Translations under genes and position numbers: made by a program
Part shown: positions 6,957-11,584 of the stretch, one piece after another
How positions within the stretch are numbered: position 1 is the stretch's first letter
How the letters are laid out: the number at the start of each line of letters is the position of its first letter
The notes under the pieces: generated by a model
The model's database searches: none
What the model saw: only the letters and a program-made list of their open reading frames with translations
Told to the model about the DNA's origin: nothing
Assembly: GCA_030643665.1 (NCBI GenBank)
Contig: DAOWKS010000035.1
Coordinates: 1 to 11,584 of the forward strand
Source of the DNA: a bacterium
Lineage (GTDB): Bacteria; Patescibacteriota; Minisyncoccia; Minisyncoccales; JAGMAB01
DNA length: 11,584 bases
Direction of reading: 5' to 3'

Positions 6957-8174
6957 TTGTTAAAAAACATAAGCAAACTTTTAGAAATTATTTTAGGCGG
7001 AGCAATTTTTCTTAAAGCGTCTGATATTCACATTGAACCAAAAAAGGACTTGGTAAAAATCCGGATTAGAATTGACGGGATTCTGCAAGAAATAGTAAAC
7101 ATTGATTCTCAAATATATTTATCTTTACTTTCGCGCATAAAGCTTATGTCAGGAATTAAATTTAATATTACTAATCGGCCTCAAGACGGCCGATTTTCTT
7201 TTTCCCTTAGGGAGACCGTAATTGAAACCAGAATTTCAACTCTGCCGTCTGAATACGGCGAATCAATCGTCTTAAGAATTTTAGACCCGAGAAATTTAAT
7301 CAATATAGAAAAATTCGGTTTTAGAAAGGACTTGTTATTAATCTGCGAAAAAGAAATTAATAAGCCGAATGGAATGATTATTGTTACCGGGCCTACCGGC
7401 TCCGGAAAAAGCACTATTCTTTACGCTTTTTTAAAAAAAATTCAGAAGCCGGAAATTAAAATCATAACCATTGAAGACCCGATTGAATATCATTTAAAAG
7501 GAGTTTCTCAAACCCAGGTAAATCCTAAAAAAGGATATAATTTTGCCAATGGATTAAAGTCAATTATGAGACAGGACCCTGATGTAATTTTAGTGGGAGA
7601 AATAAGGGACTCGGCAACTGTCAACACCGCTCTGCAAGCGGCCCTTACCGGACATTTAGTCCTGACTACTTTACATACTAATGACGCGGCCGGCACAATA
7701 ACCCGACTCACTGCTTTGGGAGCAGAACTTTCTAATATCGGACCGGCAATAAATATGATTATTGCTCAAAGATTGGTTAGAAAAATCTGTAAAAATTGCG
7801 GCAAATTTGAAAAGCCAACTCCTCAAGAATTTAAAAAATTGAAAATGGCTTTTAGTAAAGTTCCTAAAAAAGTAGAAATGTCTGATTTAGACGCTAAAAC
7901 AAAAACGCCTAAATTAGACGTTAATATAAAAATTCCTAAAATCAAAGGTTGTAAAAATTGTAATTTTAGCGGATTTCAGGGCAGAACCGGAGTTTTAGAG
8001 ATATTATTAATAGATGATGAAATGGAAAAATTCATTTTAGAAAATCCATCTATTGCCGACCTAAGAAAAATGGCAATAAAAAAGGGAATGGTTACTATGT
8101 ATCAAGATGGATTAATCAAGGTCTTACAAGGAATCACAACAATAGAAGAAGTGGAAAGAAAAGTTGGCTCGTAA
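6957..8174 (+). CDS. Type IV pilus / type II secretion assembly ATPase (PilB/GspE family), short form
   Basis: Hexameric ATPase at the cytoplasmic base of type IV pili or related secretion systems. 405 residues from the TTG at 6957, with a likely longer 5' end (see 6839-6956). In order: the N2-like domain (SSDIHIEP-type motif ASDIHIEP 21-28, RIDGILQE), Walker A GPTGSGKST (145-153), Asp box ITIEDPIEY (170-178), Walker B DPDVILVGEIRD (207-218), His box TTLHTND (237-243), and a zinc tetracysteine C278/C281 and C332/C335 separated by a Lys/Pro-rich stretch. It lacks the N-terminal MshEN domain found in typical proteins of about 560 residues. PilC, PilT and pilin genes are not in the window, so which machine it serves is open. 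Confidence 0.9.
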   Translation: MLKNISKLLEIILGGAIFLKASDIHIEPKKDLVKIRIRIDGILQEIVNIDSQIYLSLLSRIKLMSGIKFNITNRPQDGRFSFSLRETVIETRISTLPSEYGESIVLRILDPRNLINIEKFGFRKDLLLICEKEINKPNGMIIVTGPTGSGKSTILYAFLKKIQKPEIKIITIEDPIEYHLKGVSQTQVNPKKGYNFANGLKSIMRQDPDVILVGEIRDSATVNTALQAALTGHLVLTTLHTNDAAGTITRLTALGAELSNIGPAINMIIAQRLVRKICKNCGKFEKPTPQEFKKLKMAFSKVPKKVEMSDLDAKTKTPKLDVNIKIPKIKGCKNCNFSGFQGRTGVLEILLIDDEMEKFILENPSIADLRKMAIKKGMVTMYQDGLIKVLQGITTIEEVERKVGS

Positions 8175-8179
8175 TATTA

Positions 8180-8301
8180 AGCCCCATGGCTGGGGATCCA
8201 TTTAGTTCTTGCGTCTAAAATTTAGAATTTTTCTGAGGAGTAGTTTCGCCTAAGCCAATCTATCCGACTAAGAAAAGTTCCAGATCCCCAGCCATGGGGC
8301 T
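8180..8301. mobile_element. 122-bp element with perfect 19-bp inverted ends (MITE-like or structured RNA)
   Basis: The left arm 8180-8198 (AGCCCCATGGCTGGGGATC) is the exact reverse complement of the right arm 8283-8301. Pairing ends abruptly on both sides, and the 84-base interior shows no coding capacity and only a small odd palindrome (CTAAAATTTAG, 8216-8226 region). Each arm can also fold alone (CCCCA-4 nt-TGGGG). The arms are much more GC-rich than the surroundings. It fills most of the 155-base gap between the ATPase and lamin-tail genes. No clear target-site duplication is visible. It could be a non-autonomous transposon remnant, a dispersed repeat, or a long-stem RNA acting on the neighbouring transcripts. 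Confidence 0.5.
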
Positions 8302-8329
8302 GTTGTGTATATTCATATTGTAAAATATT

Positions 8330-9517
8330 ATGAATAATTTGTCAACCCCTATCACAGCATTACTTTTATTTTTCCTTCCTTGTTCTGTTTTTGCCGCCAC
8401 GCTCCCCGACGTTGTAATTAACGAAATTGCCTGGATGGGAACCAAAATAAACAGCGCTGATGAATGGATAGAATTACATAATAACACTAATTCTTCAATA
8501 AATCTTGAAGGCTGGCTTCTAAAAGCTATTGATGGAACACCAGAAATCAATTTAACCGGTATTATTTCAGACAAGGGTTTTTATCTCTTAGAAAGAACTG
8601 ATGATAATACTCTTCCTGATATTTCAGCAGACCAAATTTATACCGGCGCTTTAAATAATAGCGGCGAACATCTCCAACTTATTGATGATAATTCTAACAT
8701 AATTGATGAAATTATTTGCTCTGATAATTGGTTTAGCGGCGATAATAAAACCAAACAGACAATGGAAAGAATTGGATTAAATAACTGGCAAACCAGCCAA
8801 AATCCGCGTGGCACCCCAAAATCTGAAAACAGCAAATTAACAGAAGATAGTGAAAAGGATGGTGAAGCCAGGCTTCACCAGACACACCAGACATCTGAAT
8901 CTACACTTGCTACTTATCCAATCAACATTATAATCAATGAAATTCTTCCTTCGCCTGAAGGACCGGACGCTGAAAATGAATGGCTCGAACTTTTTAATAA
9001 AAATGATTTTGAAGTTGACATCTCTAACTGGAAAATAACTGATACTATTGGCAGAACAAAAACTTATATTTTTCCCGAAGGAACGAAAATTGAAAAACAA
9101 GGTTTTTTACTTCTTGACAGACCAAAAACAAAAATTACCTTAAATAACAGCGGTGATGGTCTGAAACTTTTTCAGCCCAATGAAAAAATAAGAGATGAAA
9201 TTACGTTTGAAAAAGCGCCATTAGGACAATCATATAACCGCTTTGAATCAGAATGGAAATGGAGTTCAATCTTAACCCCAAATTCTGTTAATATCATTTC
9301 TGAACAGGAATCCCAAAATAAACTATTTCAAAATGAATCTCAACCTAAAAAAGATAATAACCTTTTTATTATTGAAAAAGAAAAGTTTACTGCCTCTCTT
9401 AATAAAGAGTTGGCAAAATCTTCAAATTCTTCCCATATTTTAGGTATTGCTTTAATTTTAGCTATATCTTCCGGAATAATAATTTTATTTTTCAAAAAGA
9501 AATTGAAAAATGATTAA
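8330..9517 (+). CDS. Exported, membrane-anchored protein with two lamin-tail domains
   Basis: 395 residues. A signal peptide spans about 1-22 (hydrophobic LLLFFLPCSV, cleavage likely after VFA). The first lamin-tail (LTD) domain begins at VVINEIAWMG (28-36), with DEWIELHNNT and the characteristic LNNSGEHLQL (about 108-117). The second begins IIINEILPSPEGPDAENEWLE (200-220) and includes LNNSGDGLKL (271-280). A low-complexity linker of about 35 residues between them contains a palindrome-encoded insert. A single C-terminal membrane helix (369-387) is followed by KKKLKND. The protein should sit outside the membrane, anchored at its C-terminus. Bacterial LTD proteins are often surface or nuclease-associated, but no nuclease domain is present here. 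It lies downstream of the inverted-repeat element and 21 bases before yebC. Confidence 0.85.
   Translation: MNNLSTPITALLLFFLPCSVFAATLPDVVINEIAWMGTKINSADEWIELHNNTNSSINLEGWLLKAIDGTPEINLTGIISDKGFYLLERTDDNTLPDISADQIYTGALNNSGEHLQLIDDNSNIIDEIICSDNWFSGDNKTKQTMERIGLNNWQTSQNPRGTPKSENSKLTEDSEKDGEARLHQTHQTSESTLATYPINIIINEILPSPEGPDAENEWLELFNKNDFEVDISNWKITDTIGRTKTYIFPEGTKIEKQGFLLLDRPKTKITLNNSGDGLKLFQPNEKIRDEITFEKAPLGQSYNRFESEWKWSSILTPNSVNIISEQESQNKLFQNESQPKKDNNLFIIEKEKFTASLNKELAKSSNSSHILGIALILAISSGIIILFFKKKLKND
8860..8893. repeat. Perfect palindrome plus tandem 9-bp repeat in the LTD linker
   Basis: TGGTGAAGCC (8860-8869) and GGCTTCACCA (8871-8880) are perfect 10-base inverted arms around one base. Overlapping its end, CACCAGACA occurs twice in tandem (8876-8884, 8885-8893). 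Both are in frame and encode DGEARLHQTHQT, exactly in the linker between the two lamin-tail domains (residues 177-188). It fits the pattern of palindromic insertions in unstructured protein segments seen elsewhere in this window. Confidence 0.65.
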
Positions 9518-9538
9518 AAGTTTAATAGAATTAATAAT

Positions 9539-10255
9539 ATGAGTGGACATTCTCACGCTAAAACAATTTTGCATAAAAAACAGATTACCGACCAAAAACG
9601 AGGCAAGGTTTTTTCCAAACTGGCTCGGCAGATTTCTGTTGCCGCAAAAGAAAAAGGCGGAAATCCGGAAACAAATTCTATGCTGCGCTTAACCATTGAA
9701 CAGGCAAAAAAATATAATATGCCCAAAGACAATATTGACAGAGCAATAAAAAAAGGAACAGGTGAATTAGAAGAGGAAACAAAATTAGAAGAAGTAATTT
9801 ACGAAGCGTACGGGCCCGGAGGAACCGCCATAATTATTGAAGGAATTACTGACAATAAAAACAGGACATTGGGAGAAATCAAGCAAATTTTAACCCAGCA
9901 TCAAGGTAAATTAACCAAAGAAGGCGCTATAAAATGGCTCTTTGAAAGAAAAGGATGTATTACAATAAATAAGCAACCAAAAGAGGAATTAGAATTATTA
10001 GCGATTGAGGCGGGCGCCCAAGATATTTATTGGCATAATGATTTTTTAGATGTTTATACTAAACCAGAAGAATTAGAAAAAGTAAAGAAAAATCTTGAAG
10101 AACAAAACATTAAAATAGAATCCGCGTCTTTGGACTGGGTAGCAAAAGAGGAAATAGAAAAGGATGAAAAAATAAAAAATTCCTGCGAGAAACTATTTGA
10201 AGCGTTAGACGAAAATGACGCGGTCCAAGAAATATACTCTAACTTAAAATTATGA
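9539..10255 (+). CDS. yebC: YebC/PmpR (TACO1) family protein
   Basis: 238 residues, the usual length. It starts MSGHSHAKTILHKK, the family signature (MAGHSKWxxIKHKK), followed by DQKRGKVFSKLARQISVAAKEKGG, NMPKDNIDRAIKKGTG and YEAYGPGGTAIIIEGITDNKNRT. Members were long annotated as transcriptional regulators; mitochondrial TACO1 and bacterial relatives act on the ribosome to help translation of difficult sequences such as proline runs. The gene is 21 bases downstream of the lamin-tail gene and overlaps ruvC by ATGA, the conserved yebC-ruvC order known from many bacteria. Confidence 0.95.
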   Translation: MSGHSHAKTILHKKQITDQKRGKVFSKLARQISVAAKEKGGNPETNSMLRLTIEQAKKYNMPKDNIDRAIKKGTGELEEETKLEEVIYEAYGPGGTAIIIEGITDNKNRTLGEIKQILTQHQGKLTKEGAIKWLFERKGCITINKQPKEELELLAIEAGAQDIYWHNDFLDVYTKPEELEKVKKNLEEQNIKIESASLDWVAKEEIEKDEKIKNSCEKLFEALDENDAVQEIYSNLKL

Positions 10256-10734
10256 TAATACTTGGAATTGATCCGGGTACTGCCCGCGTGGGATATGGCG
10301 TAGTAAAAAAAGTAAAAACTAAATTTTGCTGTTTGGGTTACGGTTTAATAAAAACCACGCCGAATTTTTCAACCCCTGACCGTTTGAAAAAAATAAATAA
10401 TGATTTAAGCAAGATAATAAAAAAATATCAGCCAAACGCTTTAATAGTTGAAAATCTTTATTTTTTCATAAACGCAAAAACAATTATGCCGGTGAGCCAG
10501 GCAAAAGGAGTAATTCTTCTAACAGCGGCCAAAAACAAAATTCCGGCTTTTCAAATTACTCCTTTGGAAGTTAAAATGACAATAACAGGTTTTGGACGGG
10601 CAGAAAAAACTCTTGTACAAAAAAAGATTAAAAAAATTCTTAAGCTCAAAGAAATTCCCAAGCCGGATGACGTGGCTGACGCTCTGGCTATTGCTCTTAC
10701 TTTTTTTCTCAAAGAAAACGTAAAAAGGGCTTGA
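10252..10734 (+). CDS. ruvC: Crossover junction endodeoxyribonuclease RuvC
   Basis: 160 residues. It resolves Holliday junctions by paired metal-dependent cuts after branch migration by RuvAB. Catalytic acids are D7 in GIDPGTARVGYG, E67 in IVENLYF, and D140 and D143 in KPDDVADALAIAL; the loop TPLEVKMTITGFGRAEKTLVQ is also typical. Length and motifs indicate a complete, active enzyme. The ATG overlaps the yebC TGA (10252-10255), so translation is probably coupled. ruvA and ruvB are not in the window. The stop codon sits inside the -35 box of the next promoter. Confidence 0.96.
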   Translation: MIILGIDPGTARVGYGVVKKVKTKFCCLGYGLIKTTPNFSTPDRLKKINNDLSKIIKKYQPNALIVENLYFFINAKTIMPVSQAKGVILLTAAKNKIPAFQITPLEVKMTITGFGRAEKTLVQKKIKKILKLKEIPKPDDVADALAIALTFFLKENVKRA

Positions 10735-10758
10735 CAAGATTTCTCAAAAACCTATAAT
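10731..10758 (+). promoter_or_regulatory. Near-consensus sigma-70-type promoter
   Basis: TTGACA (10731-10736), 16 bases, TATAAT (10753-10758): both boxes match consensus, the strongest promoter match in the window. The -35 box overlaps the ruvC stop (10732-10734). A start site about 7 bases after the -10 box falls on the ATG at 10763-10765, so the transcript would be essentially leaderless. It drives the small acidic reading frame and ends at the terminator 10954-10986, giving a transcript of only about 220 nt. Confidence 0.8.
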
Positions 10759-10821
10759 CTTTATGAAACTGAAAAGGTCGAGATAATTGACAAAAATAAT
10801 CCTAAAAAAATAATTAAAAAT

Positions 10822-10947
10822 ATGATTTACGAAGAAAAAGTTTTAACTTCTTTCACTAGCCAAGAAGAAACAGAAACTCCAGAAGGAACAGAAGAAAAAG
10901 AAGAAGGTGGAGAAAAAGAAGAAAGTGGAGAAGAATCTACTGAGTAG
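10822..10947 (+). CDS. Small acidic hypothetical protein
   Basis: 41 residues from the first ATG of the frame, ending at TAG 10945-10947. The sequence starts MIYEEKVLTSF and turns into a Glu-rich tail (18 Glu in 41), giving a strongly negative protein without a recognisable domain. The frame is open upstream back to the ruvC TGA, and its segment from 10768 (TEKVEIIDKNNPKKIIKN) reads like real protein. The leaderless ATG at 10763 is one base out of frame with it; one extra A after that ATG would give a 61-residue protein beginning MKTEKVEIIDKNNPKK. The unit has its own promoter and terminator, which supports a real gene. I do not recognise the family. Confidence 0.55.
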   Translation: MIYEEKVLTSFTSQEETETPEGTEEKEEGGEKEESGEESTE

Positions 10948-10953
10948 ATTATT

Positions 10954-10986
10954 AAAAACCCTCCCGCTTTTAGCGGGAGGGTTTTT
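10954..10986. terminator. Bidirectional intrinsic terminator
   Basis: The arms 10954-10968 and 10972-10986 pair perfectly over 15 bases: an A5 run, CCCTCCCGCT, loop TTT, AGCGGGAGGG, T5. The GC-rich stem with a U-tract works in both directions, ending the small acidic gene on the plus strand and tyrS on the minus strand, whose stop lies 7 bases away. It shares its core with the palindromes at 6251-6267 and 2703-2727. Confidence 0.9.
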
Positions 10987-10992
10987 GCTGAA

Positions 10993-11340
10993 TTAAGTAA
11001 TTTTGATAAATTTCCTTTTCCCTATTTGAATGAGCATCTTTTTTTTAATTTTAATCGCCTCTTGCCAATCTTTCTGAATAACCCTGTTAATTTTTACTCC
11101 TTTTTGTAAAATTAATCTTTTTGCCTCAGACTTGGAAGAGACAAGTTTTGTTTGAACCAATAAATCAAGAATATCTAAGATTTTTTTCTTGATTTTAATT
11201 TCAGGAATTTTTAATGGCAATTTTTTTTCTTTGAAAACCCTGTTAAACTCTTTTTCTGCTTTAACTGCCGCTTCTTTATTATGATAGATAGCAACAATCT
11301 CTTGCGCCAGCCGCGCTTTCAAATCTTTTGGATTTGTTTG
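10993..11340 (-). CDS. tyrS: Tyrosyl-tRNA synthetase, C-terminal fragment (5' end lost at a junction)
   Basis: About 115 residues of the C-terminal part of TyrRS. TNPKDLKARLAQEIVAIYHN matches the end of the catalytic region, and the segment from about LLVQTKLVSSKSEAKRLI to IQIGKRKFIKIT is the RNA-binding S4 domain. The catalytic HIGH/KMSKS part is absent. In frame, the sequence is closed by TAG at 11341-11343, immediately before the RPB1-like sequence begins on the other strand. The TTG at 11322 (Leu of KDLK) is not a real start, because conserved residues lie upstream of it. The gene is therefore truncated by whatever created the junction near 11334-11343. It converges on the terminator at 10954-10986. 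Confidence 0.85.
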   Translation of the reverse strand, partial: QTNPKDLKARLAQEIVAIYHNKEAAVKAEKEFNRVFKEKKLPLKIPEIKIKKKILDILDLLVQTKLVSSKSEAKRLILQKGVKINRVIQKDWQEAIKIKKKMLIQIGKRKFIKIT

Positions 11341-11584
11341 CTAGAAAAGATATCGATTCTACCCGAACCTATTCCAACAATGTTCACGAAATTCGAAATC
11401 TTTTGGGGATCGAAGCGGCACGAGCCTTTTTGATTAAAGAGTTTGTTGATGTTCTTGGTTATGAAGGTTACGTTAATCCTCGTCATATTGTTTTACTGGT
11501 GGATTATATGTCTAGCTTGGGAAAAATTTTTGGAGTCACCTTTACAGGAATTTCCAGACAACCTATCGGGGCTTTGGAAAAATC
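11334..11584 (+). CDS. RPB1-like DNA-directed RNA polymerase largest subunit, internal fragment
   Basis: An open frame with no start or stop reads LFARKDIDSTRTYSNNVHEI, then NLLGIEAARAFLIKEF, YVNPRHIVLLVDYMSSLGKIFG, GISRQPIGALEKS. This matches the C-terminal region of the archaeal/eukaryotic-type largest subunit (yeast form: IDPTRIYTNSF, VLGIEAGRAAL, YVNYRHMALLVDVMT, TGALMRCSF). Bacterial beta' does not look like this. Codon use and base composition are less AT-rich than in the rest of the window. The exact left boundary is uncertain, because the frame remains open through the tyrS side. The source could be a eukaryote, an archaeon or a nucleocytoplasmic large DNA virus; I cannot separate these from 83 residues. 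It is probably joined artificially. Confidence 0.75.
   Translation, partial: MFARKDIDSTRTYSNNVHEIRNLLGIEAARAFLIKEFVDVLGYEGYVNPRHIVLLVDYMSSLGKIFGVTFTGISRQPIGALEK

Noticed and set aside
8175..8329. tRNA or other known small RNA in the gap
   Set aside because: No cloverleaf, CCA end or T-loop consensus is visible; only the inverted-repeat element is supported.
8260..8574. Minus-strand open frame of 104 codons crossing the inverted-repeat arm
   Set aside because: Most of it is antisense to the signal peptide and first lamin-tail domain, and the protein has no sensible domain.
10732..10947. Read-through of the ruvC stop into the acidic reading frame, which is in the same frame
   Set aside because: RuvC is already of full normal length, a consensus promoter overlaps the stop, and the first residues after the stop come from promoter sequence.
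1..11340. Possible alternative genetic code (TGA as Gly, as in SR1/Gracilibacteria)
   Set aside because: tsaE, both response regulators, yebC and ruvC all end naturally at TGA at normal family length, and no conserved protein is interrupted by it.
1..11584. CRISPR array or defence island
   Set aside because: No regularly spaced direct repeats and no cas, restriction or toxin-antitoxin genes were seen.

Overview
The window is an AT-rich bacterial fragment, most plausibly from a Candidate Phyla Radiation (Patescibacteria/Parcubacteria-like) genome. That assignment is an inference. It rests on the tightly packed genes with 1-4 bp overlaps, the near absence of Shine-Dalgarno sequences, the stand-alone 5'-3' exonuclease, the receiver-only response regulators, the exported lamin-tail-domain protein, and palindromes inserted inside reading frames. 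The standard genetic code fits: TGA ends several genes and does not occur inside any of them.

Left part (1-6692, all minus strand). Reading in the direction of transcription, tsaE (tRNA t6A ATPase subunit) is followed by a PolA-like 5'-3' exonuclease. After a likely promoter at 5272-5298 comes a compact signalling-type cluster: a short coiled-coil protein, a geranylgeranyl-reductase-like FAD enzyme, a six-helix membrane protein ending in a coiled coil, a soluble PAS-histidine kinase, and two receiver-only response regulators. The cluster runs on through a GTGA overlap into holA (DNA polymerase III delta), which leaves the window. The membrane protein has no kinase domain and the kinase has no membrane anchor, so I infer that they form a split sensor feeding two CheY-like outputs.

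Middle (6693-10734, plus strand). A divergent intergenic region holds a TTGACA promoter. It is followed by a short PilB/GspE-type ATPase whose 5' end appears broken by a one-base change in an A10 run. Next comes a 122-bp element with perfect 19-bp inverted ends, then a membrane-anchored exported protein with two lamin-tail domains, then the classical yebC-ruvC pair with an ATGA overlap.

Right part (10731-11584). A near-consensus promoter overlaps the ruvC stop codon and drives a small, very acidic reading frame. A strong bidirectional hairpin terminator then separates it from a convergent tyrS 3' fragment. tyrS stops abruptly near 11340, and from there to the window end the plus strand encodes an RPB1-like RNA polymerase largest-subunit fragment of eukaryotic, archaeal or large-DNA-virus type. 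This last piece has visibly different base composition and is most easily explained as a chimeric join, although a real insertion cannot be excluded.

Palindromes recur across the window. Four lie within reading frames (holA, kinase, tsaE 3' end, lamin-tail linker). Two of these share the core CGCTTTYAGCG with the terminator, which suggests a small dispersed repeat family that tolerates insertion into coding sequence.
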